From an uncultured Oxalobacteraceae bacterium (GTDB lineage Bacteria; Pseudomonadota; Gammaproteobacteria; Burkholderiales; Burkholderiaceae), in contig CAMLIL010000089.1 of assembly GCA_946480015.1 (NCBI GenBank), positions 1 through 24,194 on the forward strand: DNA of 24,194 nucleotides, in the 5' to 3' direction. Below the pieces are notes generated by a model. It did no database searches and was not told the DNA's origin. It saw only the letters and a program-made list of their open reading frames with translations. A program made the translations under genes and the position numbers. This document shows positions 7,918-15,966 of the stretch, in pieces (within the stretch, counting starts at the first letter, position 1; the number at the start of each line of letters is the position of its first letter).

Positions 7918-9783
7918 ATGAGGTCTGGTTTGAGCATGAGCGAAGAGACAATCCTGGTCACGGAACCGGGCGCGCAGAATATCGACATGGACGCGATTTT
8001 GCGCCGGCGCGCGGCGGCAACGCCGGACGAGCTTGCTCTGCGCTTCCTGAAAGACGGTGAAGACGACATCGTCGAATTGAGCTATCGTCAGCTCGACTTG
8101 CGTGCGGCCCGCCTGGCCCGCCGGCTGAAACGCCAGTTGAGGCCTGGAGCCCGGGTGTTGCTGGTGCTGGAACCGGGCCTGAATTACGTCACGGCACTGT
8201 TCGCCATTTTCAAGGCCGGTGCTACGGCGGTGCCCTCGTTTCCGCCGGTCGGCACGCGCGCCGTCTCACGCTTCGCCGGCATCTGCAATGATTGCAATGC
8301 GCAGTTGGTCATTGCTGAAGGCAACTTGGAAGCCCATGTCGACCGGCTCAATGCCTCACTCTCGGTGGAAGGAGATGTTCCTCAGTGGTTGTTTGTCGGC
8401 AGCGATTTTTTCGAAGCACAAGATGCTAAGCAATTAGCCGAACAGATAGATGACGAATACGACGATGAGCGGCAGGGCGAACGGTTTCCGGCGCTGCTGC
8501 AATACACGTCCGGTTCCACCGGCAATCCCAAGGGCGTGATGCTGTCTGCCGCCAACCTGATCAGCAACAGCCGCGTGCTCGACATCCGGCTTGGGGACGC
8601 GGAAAAACAGATAGGTTTTACCTGGCTGCCGCCTTACCATGACATGGGCCTGATGGGGGCGCTGTTGCTGTCTGTGTACAGTGGCTTTACCCTGGTAGTG
8701 ATGACGCCGGCTCACTTCGTGCAACGGCCGCTGCGCTGGCTGAAGGGTATGTCGACGCACCAGGTCACCACATCGGTGGCCCCCAATTTTGCGCTCGACC
8801 TTTGCGTCGATACGATTACCGATGAGGAAGTCGCGGAGCTCGACTTAAGCAGGCTCAAGATGCTGTTTTGCGGCGCCGAGCCAGTGCGGCAAGCGACGCT
8901 TGACCGATTCTCGGAAAAATTCAAACCGGCCGGATTTTCCAGCGGGGCGTTTGTGCCGTGTTATGGCCTGGCCGAAGCGACGCTGTTCATATCAGGCAAA
9001 TCTACCCACGCCGCCGCGCCCAAGACACTGCTGCTGGACCCGGAATCACTGGCCGGCGGCGTGGCCCGTCCGGCCGGCGCTGATGCGACAGCCGCAGCGA
9101 TCATCAGCTGCGGCACGGTGGCCAGCGACCACATTGTGGCGGTGGTCGATCCCGATACACAGCAACCGTTGCCGCCGGGCTCAGTTGGCGAAATCTGGTT
9201 CAAGGGTGCCAGCGTGGCGCAGGGATATCTGAATCAAGCCAAGGCCAGTGCCGAAGTATTCAATGCCTTTCTTGCTGGCGAACCCCAGGATGGCCCCTAC
9301 CTGCGTACTGGCGATCTCGGCTTCTTGCTCGACGACGAGCTGTATATCACTGGCCGCATCAAGGATGTCATCATTTTCGCCGGCCGTAACCTCTATCCGC
9401 AAGATATCGAGGCCGCAGCCCAGGCTAGCCATCGAGCCATCCGCACCAATGGCGTGGCGGCGTTTTCCGTGACGCGAGACGACGCGGAACAGCTGGTCGT
9501 GGTGGCAGAGATCTTGCGTTCAGCCAAACTCACCGGTGAAGGATTGGAAAATGTCGAAGATGCGATTGCCGCCGCCATCACCCGCAGCCACGGTCTGGCT
9601 CCCCACACTGTGCACCTGGCGCCGGTGTCGACTATTCCGTTGACTACCAGTGGCAAGGTGCGCCGCAGCGCCTGCCGCGATGCCTTCAACGCTGGCGCGC
9701 TGGCCTACGCCAAGGCCTGTCCCACGCCATCGGCGCCGGCGATGGCCGAAACCGACAGTGCCACCTGTTTCGAACAGGGGTGA
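7918..9783 (+). CDS. Fatty acyl-AMP ligase (FAAL), polyyne pathway entry enzyme
   Basis: A 621-residue member of the ANL adenylating superfamily. It shows YTSGSTGNPKG (residues 196-206, phosphate-binding loop), WLPPYHDMG (236-244), YGLAEATLFISG (349-360), the TGDLGFL segment, GRIKDVIIFAGRNLYPQDIE near residue 480, and a late SGKVRR lysine region. The HDMG and GRNLYPQDIE forms are typical of FAALs, which activate a fatty acid to acyl-AMP and pass it to an acyl carrier protein rather than to CoA. A matching carrier protein is encoded four genes downstream. In caryoynencin-type clusters the same enzyme opens the same gene order. ATG 7918 is chosen because GGAG stands six bases before it; ATGs at 7903 and 7936 are alternatives. 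Confidence 0.9.
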   Translation: MRSGLSMSEETILVTEPGAQNIDMDAILRRRAAATPDELALRFLKDGEDDIVELSYRQLDLRAARLARRLKRQLRPGARVLLVLEPGLNYVTALFAIFKAGATAVPSFPPVGTRAVSRFAGICNDCNAQLVIAEGNLEAHVDRLNASLSVEGDVPQWLFVGSDFFEAQDAKQLAEQIDDEYDDERQGERFPALLQYTSGSTGNPKGVMLSAANLISNSRVLDIRLGDAEKQIGFTWLPPYHDMGLMGALLLSVYSGFTLVVMTPAHFVQRPLRWLKGMSTHQVTTSVAPNFALDLCVDTITDEEVAELDLSRLKMLFCGAEPVRQATLDRFSEKFKPAGFSSGAFVPCYGLAEATLFISGKSTHAAAPKTLLLDPESLAGGVARPAGADATAAAIISCGTVASDHIVAVVDPDTQQPLPPGSVGEIWFKGASVAQGYLNQAKASAEVFNAFLAGEPQDGPYLRTGDLGFLLDDELYITGRIKDVIIFAGRNLYPQDIEAAAQASHRAIRTNGVAAFSVTRDDAEQLVVVAEILRSAKLTGEGLENVEDAIAAAITRSHGLAPHTVHLAPVSTIPLTTSGKVRRSACRDAFNAGALAYAKACPTPSAPAMAETDSATCFEQG

Positions 9784-9786
9784 GCA

Positions 9787-10734
9787 ATGGCCGATACTAA
9801 CCTCGCGTCAGCGGCAGCGCCTGGCGAGAACGTGCAAGCGCTCAGGGACGGCGACACTAAGGCCCGCAGGCTGGCCTACCTCACGGTACTCACGCCAGCC
9901 ATCGGTTTTGTCGTCGCGCTCTGGTATTCGATCCAGTTCGGCGTCAAGCGGCAAGACATGGTGCTGCTCGGTGTCATGTATTTCCTCACTTCGTTTGGGG
10001 TCGAGGGTGGATTGCACCGATTCTTTTCGCATCGCGCATTCAAGGCCGGAACGGTGGTGACCGTAGTCATCGGCATCATCGGCTGCATGGCGGCGCAAGG
10101 CCCGATCTTGTTCTGGGCGGCGACCCACCGCATGCACCATGTATTCACGGACCAGGACGGGGACCCGCATTCGCCCCGGGTGCTATCGCCCGGCCTGCGC
10201 GGACGCCTCAAGGCCTTGTGGCATGGACATGTAGGCTGGTTGTTTACAGTTAAACGCAGCAACTGGAGTACCTACGTACCAGACCTGTTCGGCAGCAGGG
10301 CGGTGCTATTTGTCAACCAATACTACCTGGTCTGGGTTTTCCTTGGCCTGGCGATACCGACCGCGATCGGCGCAGCGCTCAGCGGCACCGAAGGCGCAGC
10401 CGGTGGCCTGCTGTGGGGTGGCCTGGGCCGGATATTCCTGCTCGATCAGGTCACTTGGGCGGTCAATTCGATCGGCCATACCTTCGGCAAGCGGCCTCAC
10501 CAGACCAGAGACACCAGCGGCAACATCGGCTGGCTGGCGCTGGTGTCCGCCGGTGGCGGCTGGCACAACAACCACCACGCCAATCCGGCGCTGGCGCACA
10601 ACGATTTCCATTTCTGGCAAATCGACACCACCGCATGGGTCATCCGCTGTCTGGGCCTGGTCGGCTTGGCGCGGGATATCCGGCAACGCCAGAGCGCCGA
10701 TCCGCTGCACCAGAAACTTTTCAATAACGATTAG
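9787..10734 (+). CDS. Delta-9-type acyl desaturase, first of the core set
   Basis: A 315-residue membrane di-iron desaturase of the stearoyl-CoA / cyanobacterial DesC type, with HRFFSH at 77-82, HRMHH at 114-118 and HNNHH at 260-264. The conserved Asn that completes the di-iron site in this family appears in the segment NSIGH (227-231). Two hydrophobic pairs, at about 33-70 and 90-112 and again at 172-225, give the usual topology. The start lies three bases after the FAAL stop. In polyyne clusters two such enzymes follow the ligase and act on carrier-bound acyl chains to make the double and triple bonds. The position acted upon cannot be read from the sequence. The 15-base gap to the next desaturase gene implies coupled expression. 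Confidence 0.9.
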   Translation: MADTNLASAAAPGENVQALRDGDTKARRLAYLTVLTPAIGFVVALWYSIQFGVKRQDMVLLGVMYFLTSFGVEGGLHRFFSHRAFKAGTVVTVVIGIIGCMAAQGPILFWAATHRMHHVFTDQDGDPHSPRVLSPGLRGRLKALWHGHVGWLFTVKRSNWSTYVPDLFGSRAVLFVNQYYLVWVFLGLAIPTAIGAALSGTEGAAGGLLWGGLGRIFLLDQVTWAVNSIGHTFGKRPHQTRDTSGNIGWLALVSAGGGWHNNHHANPALAHNDFHFWQIDTTAWVIRCLGLVGLARDIRQRQSADPLHQKLFNND

Positions 10735-10749
10735 CGTCGGGAAAATGTC

Positions 10750-11724
10750 ATGACTACGCAAACCAATATCTCACCTCGCCAACCGGCGCGCGAGGCCGCG
10801 CCCGCACTGAGGCCCGGCGTCGCGCCGCTGACCGGCACCAGCGCCACCATCAAACAGGTCACCGCCTTGTTGGTCATGCTGGTGCCGCTGGCCGGATTCG
10901 CCGTGGCGCTGCAGCGCATGCTGGAAGGGCGCCTGTCAAGCACCGATGTGGTGCTGTTCGGCGTCTTCTATTTCCTGCATATGGGAGGCATCACGATGGG
11001 CTTCCATCGCTATCTGGCCCACAAGACATTTAGCACCTCGGCCTTGTTCGAGGGACTGCTGCTCATTTGCGGCTCCATGGCGGCCCAGGGACCGATCATG
11101 TTCTGGGTCACCACCCATCGCCGCCACCACACCTACAGCGACCAGCACGGCGATCCGCATTCCCCCAACCTGCACGGTTCCGGGCTGCTCGGCCGGCTGC
11201 GCGGCATCTGGCATGCGCACATGCCCTGGATGTTGGCCAGGGATGTCTCGGGATGGAATTTCTTTGCGCCGGATATTCTCGCAAGCCGCAAACTGTTCTT
11301 TTATCACCGCACTTACGGGCTCTGGATCGTGCTCGGCCTGGTGCTTCCAGCGGCCATCGGCGGGGCGATTGGGGGCAGCTGGGATGCCGCCTTCAGCGGA
11401 TTCCTGTTTGGTGGCTTGGCGCGGATTTTCCTGGCCAACCAGGCAGCCTGGTGCGTCGGCTCGGTGTGCCACATGATCGGCGGCAGGCCATTCAAGACCG
11501 ATGACAACAGCGCCAACAACTGGACAGTCGCCATCCTTACCTTCGGCGAAGGCTTGCAGAACAACCACCACGCATTCCCTGGATCGTACCGCCACGGTGT
11601 GAAATGGTGGGAGCCAGACCTGAGCGGCTGGCTGCTGGCCGGGCTGGGGAAAATCGGCGTGGTCTGGAACCTGCGATCGCCTGAGGAAAAAGCGATCGAA
11701 AAGATGCGCATGCGCGCGCGTTGA
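10750..11724 (+). CDS. Delta-9-type acyl desaturase with altered third histidine box
   Basis: A 324-residue relative of the preceding desaturase. The first two boxes are intact (HRYLAH 86-91, HRRHH 123-127). The third reads QNNHH (270-274) where the neighbour has HNNHH, and the segment that normally carries the metal-site Asn reads GSVCH (237-241) instead of NS..H. In the mouse SCD1 structure the equivalent His and Asn take part in iron coordination, so two positions of the di-iron site differ here. The rest of the fold, including GDPHSPN and the membrane pairs, is complete, so this does not look like decay. The changes may belong to the acetylenase or terminal-alkyne specialisation of this family; that is inference. 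The gene is followed by a 55-base gap with a strong ribosome binding site for the carrier protein. Confidence 0.9.
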   Translation: MTTQTNISPRQPAREAAPALRPGVAPLTGTSATIKQVTALLVMLVPLAGFAVALQRMLEGRLSSTDVVLFGVFYFLHMGGITMGFHRYLAHKTFSTSALFEGLLLICGSMAAQGPIMFWVTTHRRHHTYSDQHGDPHSPNLHGSGLLGRLRGIWHAHMPWMLARDVSGWNFFAPDILASRKLFFYHRTYGLWIVLGLVLPAAIGGAIGGSWDAAFSGFLFGGLARIFLANQAAWCVGSVCHMIGGRPFKTDDNSANNWTVAILTFGEGLQNNHHAFPGSYRHGVKWWEPDLSGWLLAGLGKIGVVWNLRSPEEKAIEKMRMRAR

Positions 11725-11779
11725 ACGCTGCAAAGATTTCACACACATATATTGATTCGCATTTACCCAAGGAGAAATT

Positions 11780-12112
11780 ATGTCCCAAGAAAACAAGTCG
11801 GGCGGCCTGTTCGGCTTCTTCCGCAAAGGCGCCGAAGAAGTTGAAAGCAATGGTCCGTTAAGCGAAGAAGTGATCCGCCAGTGGCTGGTCCAGCGCTTGG
11901 CCAGGCAGCTGAAAGTCGATCCGGGCATGATCGACACCGCCAGGAAATTCGAGCAGTACGGCCTCGATTCGATTGTCGCAGTACGCGTTTCCGGCGACCT
12001 GGAAAAACTGGTCGAGCAGCGACTGTCACCGGCGTTGCTGTTTGAATACCCTAGCATCGACGAGCTGGGCGCTCACCTGGCCACGGAACTCAAGCTCAAC
12101 GCCATCGCATAA
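11780..12112 (+). CDS. Dedicated acyl carrier protein
   Basis: A 110-residue phosphopantetheine carrier protein. The attachment motif is YGLDSI with Ser64; the four-helix PP-binding domain covers about residues 30-105. The first 28 residues are an extension (hydrophobic FGFF then Lys/Glu-rich) not found in primary-metabolism AcpP, and the protein is longer than the usual 75-80 residues. The start has a strong site, AAGGAG, seven bases upstream of ATG 11780. It lies between the desaturase genes, as in caryoynencin-type clusters, where the acyl chain stays bound to the carrier while it is desaturated. It must be activated by a phosphopantetheinyl transferase; the only candidate gene in the window (18955-19506) is broken. 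Confidence 0.92.
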   Translation: MSQENKSGGLFGFFRKGAEEVESNGPLSEEVIRQWLVQRLARQLKVDPGMIDTARKFEQYGLDSIVAVRVSGDLEKLVEQRLSPALLFEYPSIDELGAHLATELKLNAIA

Positions 12113-12126
12113 TCTTGGAGAAGTCA

Positions 12127-13209
12127 ATGTCGTCCGCAAAAAGTTACCCTTCATCGCCCGGGCCGGAATTCAAAGCGTTCCTGGACAAGAGCAGAGCGTT
12201 GGAAGGCGCCCGTCTGGCTGAATCGATTCCTAAATCCTATTTCGAACCGCAAGCCTGGCGTGGCCTGGCCGGGTTCTTCATCAGCTATGCGCTGTATATC
12301 GGCGCCATTGTCGGCGTCGCCTATGCGCCGCACTGGGGATTTCTTATTCCCTTGTTCATCGTTGCCGGACTGGGCGGATGGGGCTTGCATTGCATCGCGC
12401 ACGACTGTGGACACAATTCGTTCTCGCGCAACAAAAAGCTCAACATTGTGATCGGCCACCTGTCGCTCCTGCCGCTGCTGTATCCGTTCTATGCCTGGAA
12501 GCACGTGCATAACTTGCATCACTTCCATACCAACAACCTTGAAACTGATACCGACTGGCGGCCCATACCGCGCGACATGTACCAGCGTATGTCGTTCGGC
12601 CAGCGCTTTGTCTACATGGGCACCAGGACGTGGCTGTTCTGGGCCGGCACCATCAATTACTGGCTCGTGTCGGGATTCCGCCCCGGATTTTTTCCCAAGA
12701 AGGACATGCGCAGCGATGTCAGACGCTCGATCGCGTTCGTCGTGCTCGCTTCGATCGTGTATTTTTCCGCGCTCATCTACTTTACCGGCATCGCAGGCTT
12801 CTTCTTGCTGTTCTTTGCGCCGTGGATCGCGATCCACACGTGGTTCAGCGTGACCACGCTGATGCACCACACCGCGGCCGACATTCCGTTCCTGACCTCG
12901 GAACACTGGACGCCGAATGCCAGCCGCATGCTCGTCACCACCGACTATCGCTATCCGAAATGGCTGCTGTTTCTGACTCACAATATCTCTATTCATACCG
13001 CCCACCATGTTGCGCCTGTGGTGCCCTTCTATAACCTGCAAAAAGCGCAGACGGCGTTGAAGCAGGCTTATCCGGGCATGATCAGAGAAAAAGACTTCAG
13101 CTTCGGCGACCTGCTGTGGGTCATCAAGAACTGCCATTTCTATGATCTCGATTCCGGCTATTACAAGGATTCGGCGGAACAGCGAGCCGAGCTCAAGCGC
13201 GTGACGTGA
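12127..13209 (+). CDS. Delta-12-type desaturase / acetylenase of the core set
   Basis: A 360-residue membrane di-iron enzyme with HDCGH at 92-96, HNLHH at 128-132 and HTAHH at 290-294. The spacing is that of delta-12 oleate desaturases, acetylenases and the bacterial alkyne-forming enzymes. Hydrophobic segments at about 45-90, 108-122 and 200-245 complete the topology. ATG 12127 is preceded by GGAG; a TTG at 12115 directly after the carrier-protein stop is a possible but weaker start. In polyyne clusters the third desaturase follows the carrier protein exactly as here. It has the same length as the desaturase at 3360 but different box residues, so the two are not recent duplicates. The next gene begins four bases after its stop. 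Confidence 0.9.
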   Translation: MSSAKSYPSSPGPEFKAFLDKSRALEGARLAESIPKSYFEPQAWRGLAGFFISYALYIGAIVGVAYAPHWGFLIPLFIVAGLGGWGLHCIAHDCGHNSFSRNKKLNIVIGHLSLLPLLYPFYAWKHVHNLHHFHTNNLETDTDWRPIPRDMYQRMSFGQRFVYMGTRTWLFWAGTINYWLVSGFRPGFFPKKDMRSDVRRSIAFVVLASIVYFSALIYFTGIAGFFLLFFAPWIAIHTWFSVTTLMHHTAADIPFLTSEHWTPNASRMLVTTDYRYPKWLLFLTHNISIHTAHHVAPVVPFYNLQKAQTALKQAYPGMIREKDFSFGDLLWVIKNCHFYDLDSGYYKDSAEQRAELKRVT

Positions 13210-13213
13210 CGAT

Positions 13214-14155
13214 ATGACTGACTTCACTTCACCCTCGCCGCCGCTGTCGCAAATGCGGGCGGCAGCGCCGGCTCTGAGCATCGGCGCTAACTTGGCAAAG
13301 GCCGCTTACCGCTTAGGCGCGCTGCTGGCGCCAGGCCTGGCTGGCCGGCTTGCGGCCGACGCCTTCGGACGCTCACGCCGGAAAGGCGGTCGTACCTTGT
13401 TCAGGATGCCGCTGGGCGCGCAAACCTTCGAGATCATTGGCAATGAAGACGTGCGCCACGGCTATCTCTGGAAAAATCAGGGGCCTACCGTGCTTTTGGT
13501 GCACGGATGGGGTTCCGACAGCAGCAGCATGATTGGCTTGGTCAAGCCGCTGTTAGCGCTCGGTTACCAGGTAGCGTCGTTCGATGCGCCGGCGCATGGC
13601 GAATCGCCCGGTAACAAGACCACCATGACGCGCTTTGTGAAAGCGGTCGGCGCGGCCCTCAAGTCGCTCGACAATGTGCAGATAGTTATCGGACATTCGC
13701 TCGGTTCAATTGCCGCGGTGGCCGCCATCGCCCACGCTTGCCCAAGGCATGCAGAAGCCATCAAGCGCCTGGTACTGATCGCCGCCCCGGTCTCTCTTGC
13801 CACCGTGTTGGAACGCTGGTCGAACGACCAGCACCAGAAGTTTCCGCCAGCGGTGGTGAGCAAAATCTACGACCGCCTGCACGTGCAAAACGGGGTTCCG
13901 GTGAGCCACTGGGATATCAGCGTGCTGGGCGCAGCCATGGATGTGCCAGTGCTTGTGGTCCACGACGAACATGATCCGGTGGTGCCGCTGACCGAGGCCA
14001 AAAGAGTAATGAGTAGCCTGAAAAACGTGCGCCTCGAGCAGACCTCCGGTCTCGGACACAGCCGGATACTGTCGGCCGCCCCGGTCAAAGAACTGATCAC
14101 CCGCTTCATCAGCGAATCGTGTTTGACCCCAACTTTCCTGGAGCCCTTGCAATGA
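13214..14155 (+). CDS. Alpha/beta hydrolase, probable product-releasing thioesterase
   Basis: A 313-residue alpha/beta hydrolase with the nucleophile elbow GHSLG (Ser162), an acid in VVHDEHDPVVPL (Asp254) and the catalytic His in TSGLGHSRIL (His282). VLLVHGWG (93-100) supplies the oxyanion region. No signal peptide is evident; the first 50 residues are Ala-rich and may be an amphipathic lead. In caryoynencin-type clusters a hydrolase at this position releases the finished acyl chain from the carrier protein. A second hydrolase in the window (15967-16920) shares the same local motifs (PVSL after the fifth strand, VVHD, TSGLGH), so they are paralogues. Its stop overlaps the start of the rubredoxin gene, which means translational coupling. 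Confidence 0.88.
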   Translation: MTDFTSPSPPLSQMRAAAPALSIGANLAKAAYRLGALLAPGLAGRLAADAFGRSRRKGGRTLFRMPLGAQTFEIIGNEDVRHGYLWKNQGPTVLLVHGWGSDSSSMIGLVKPLLALGYQVASFDAPAHGESPGNKTTMTRFVKAVGAALKSLDNVQIVIGHSLGSIAAVAAIAHACPRHAEAIKRLVLIAAPVSLATVLERWSNDQHQKFPPAVVSKIYDRLHVQNGVPVSHWDISVLGAAMDVPVLVVHDEHDPVVPLTEAKRVMSSLKNVRLEQTSGLGHSRILSAAPVKELITRFISESCLTPTFLEPLQ

Positions 14156-14337
14156 TTGAACAAGAAACTGAATTCAAAACACTGATGTGCCTCGTGTGCG
14201 GCTGGATTTATTCGGAAAAGGATGGCGCCCCCAGCGAAGGCCTGCTGCCGGGCACCCGCTGGGAGGATATCCCGGACACCTGGACCTGCCCCGAATGCGA
14301 CGTCAAGAAAGAAGACTTCACCATGGTGGAGTTTTGA
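14152..14337 (+). CDS. Rubredoxin, electron carrier for the desaturases
   Basis: A 61-residue rubredoxin with the two iron-binding pairs CLVCG (C13, C16) and CPECD (C46, C49), and the typical acidic middle with PGTRWEDIPDTW. The ATG overlaps the hydrolase stop (ATGA). A longer reading from 14119 lies inside the hydrolase gene and is not needed. Rubredoxins hand single electrons to membrane di-iron enzymes such as alkane hydroxylases, and are present in several polyyne clusters, so supplying the four desaturases of this cluster is the likely job. The reductase that would recharge it is not encoded here and is probably the housekeeping one. It is the last gene of the plus-strand run; no clear terminator follows. 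Confidence 0.93.
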   Translation: MIEQETEFKTLMCLVCGWIYSEKDGAPSEGLLPGTRWEDIPDTWTCPECDVKKEDFTMVEF

Positions 14338-14799
14338 GCTACCGTCGTTGCGTGATCCCTGGCCGCTGCGCCGCTAATTTGCAGCAAGTGGCGGATCAGG
14401 CGAATCGAGCGGCACGAATTGTCGCGCTTGGAATCAAGCATGGCTTTCCTGCAGGGCGGGCGTGATTGTCGAGCCGGTGCAGTCAACGCGTGTCTTCTGC
14501 ACCATGTTGTCGAGTCCTTCGCGCCTGTGTGTTGGAATGGGCGCACGACGCGTTGCGCTGGCTACACGGTGAGGGTCAAAAACGCGAGCTGTTCGAAAAA
14601 ATAGCCGGATGAAGCGAAGCCATCGGCGGGCGGGTGGCGCGCTTTGTCGGCGGAGGGGGAAAACGCCGTGCAGCGGGCCTGATAAGCTGAAAAGCAATAA
14701 AAAAGTCGAGCAATGATCACGAAGCGGATCGTACAGAATCCGGAACCCCGTGCTGAAAAGCCGCGTTCTGGCGACAAAATCCGAAGGCGTGCACTCTTT
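14338..14799. other. Gap between the convergent operon end and the regulator gene
   Basis: The 460 bases between the rubredoxin stop and the stop of the HxlR gene hold no frame with a recognisable domain. I looked for a bidirectional terminator hairpin with a T-run, as expected between convergent genes, and found none that is convincing. Confidence 0.5.
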
Positions 14800-15306
14800 T
14801 CAAGCCAATCTGCGTTCACGATTCTCAGCCGCGATTTCCAGGCGGCGAATCGTGTCCTCGCCGGCAGAAGGGCCGGCCCCCAAGACATGCGTCAATTCGC
14901 TGATTTTCTTGGCGCTCTTACCGTCGATCATTACTGGGTCTACCGTTTCACCTGTCTCGGTATCGAGCAGCACTACACTCAATCCGTCGGGAGCGAAATG
15001 TTTGTTGCCCCAGGCGAGCATGGCGAGTAACACAGGCCGAAAGTCCCGACCACGGTCAGTCAGGCAATATTCATAGCGCGGCGGTTTGTCACTGTAAAGG
15101 CGGCGTTCCAGCAGTTGTTCGTCAACAAGGGCATTAAGCCGCCGGGAAAGCATATTTGGGGCAATGTCCAAACTGTTTTGAAATTCATCAAATCGTGTCA
15201 ATCCGTAAAAGGCATCGCGCAGAATCAGAATGCTCCACCATTCGCCGACGCGCTCCAAACTCCGCGCAATGGGGCATTGCATATAACTGAAACTTTTCCG
15301 TTTCAT
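14800..15306 (-). CDS. HxlR-family winged-helix regulator
   Basis: A 168-residue transcription factor of the HxlR family. The diagnostic start CPIARSLERVGEWWSILILR is followed by the FDEFQNSLDIAPNMLSRRLN helix-turn-helix segment (these cover about residues 11-60), and then the wing with YEYCLTDRGRDF. Cys11 is the conserved N-terminal cysteine that acts as redox or electrophile switch in some relatives such as YodB and HypR of Bacillus. A C-terminal tail of about 60 residues extends beyond the usual 110-120 residue length. The gene is convergent with the biosynthetic operon and divergent from the second hydrolase gene. Its own leader carries the ACT-N7-TGATAG element also found at the two other cluster promoters. 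Autoregulation and control of the cluster are inferred from this. Confidence 0.9.
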   Translation of the reverse strand: MKRKSFSYMQCPIARSLERVGEWWSILILRDAFYGLTRFDEFQNSLDIAPNMLSRRLNALVDEQLLERRLYSDKPPRYEYCLTDRGRDFRPVLLAMLAWGNKHFAPDGLSVVLLDTETGETVDPVMIDGKSAKKISELTHVLGAGPSAGEDTIRRLEIAAENRERRLA

Positions 15307-15334
15307 TAATAAAACCTTTCATTGATGTTGTTAA

Positions 15335-15350
15335 CTATCAATATAATAGT
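15335..15350 (-). promoter_or_regulatory. Predicted HxlR operator before the regulator gene
   Basis: On the minus strand this reads ACTATTATATTGATAG, matching the ACT-N7-TGATAG pattern of the sites at 1401 and 15892. It is part of an imperfect dyad, TTACT-N11-AGTTA. It lies about 30-45 bases before the start codon of the HxlR gene, inside an AT-rich promoter-like stretch, so it probably mediates autoregulation. Confidence 0.5.
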
Positions 15351-15359
15351 AAATTATAA

Positions 15360-15888
15360 GTAGCTGAGTGATGAAGTCAAGGGGCAATCGTGATATAGCG
15401 TTTTCACCACGGTAATTTCGTGGATCGTTTCCGAAAAAACATGGGCGGTCGGCAGCGGCCCGCGAGTGCACTGCATCGGCCGTGAGTGAAGAGCCGGCCA
15501 CCGAAAGTCCGAATATTAGTTAAGTGAAAACCTTGCTTCAAGCGGGTGGCCAAAAAGGCCGAATTGAAAGAGCGGGATGATCAGCTTGACGAGAGGAATG
15601 ACGCATCGGCCTACATGGTCAATTTGATATAGGTCATATCGCTCTACACAAGCCGGTTTAATGTGAGTTTGAAATGATTGCTTTTAATGCTAATAAAGTG
15701 TCTAGGATCTGCGGTTAAACTTTGAAAAAGATAGGTCGTACTAATTAAGTCTATCACGATCATAAATGTTTTTTCGCGGAAGTTTTCCAAAAACTTCCAG
15801 TAAACGGGCGCCAGTGCTCATCCATACAAGGCTCTCCTCCAGATTTCAGATCCCCAGCTGCACAATTAATACCCCATCGCTCCAGATT
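15360..15888. other. AT-rich gene-free stretch between regulator and second hydrolase
   Basis: About 530 bases without a plausible gene. AT content rises in the second half. A perfect hairpin with nine-base arms, GGAAGTTTT (15778-15786) and AAAACTTCC (15790-15798), is present, but the T-run stands before it and not after it on the plus strand, so it is not a standard terminator. A small RNA or further regulatory sites are possible; I see nothing decisive. Confidence 0.45.
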
Positions 15889-15891
15889 ATC

Positions 15892-15922
15892 ACTTGCATG
15901 ATGATAGTGACTGACGTACACT
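15892..15922 (+). promoter_or_regulatory. Promoter with overlapping operator before the second hydrolase
   Basis: TTGCAT (15894-15899), a 17-base spacer and TACACT (15917-15922) form a promoter with the same geometry as the one at 1403-1431. The overlapping element ACTTGCATGATGATAG (15892-15907) differs from the left copy at one of 16 positions. It is also a true dyad: TCACT (15890-15894), 11 bases, AGTGA (15906-15910). Sharing of element, spacing and position with the left operon promoter indicates co-regulation. Confidence 0.6.
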
Positions 15923-15966
15923 GGCTTCCATAATGCAATTCATCTGGCCTGCCGTGATTGTGGACA

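Noticed and set aside
15778..15798. Hairpin GGAAGTTTT / AAAACTTCC as a rho-independent terminator
   Set aside because: The T-run precedes the stem on the plus strand and no T-run follows it on either strand.
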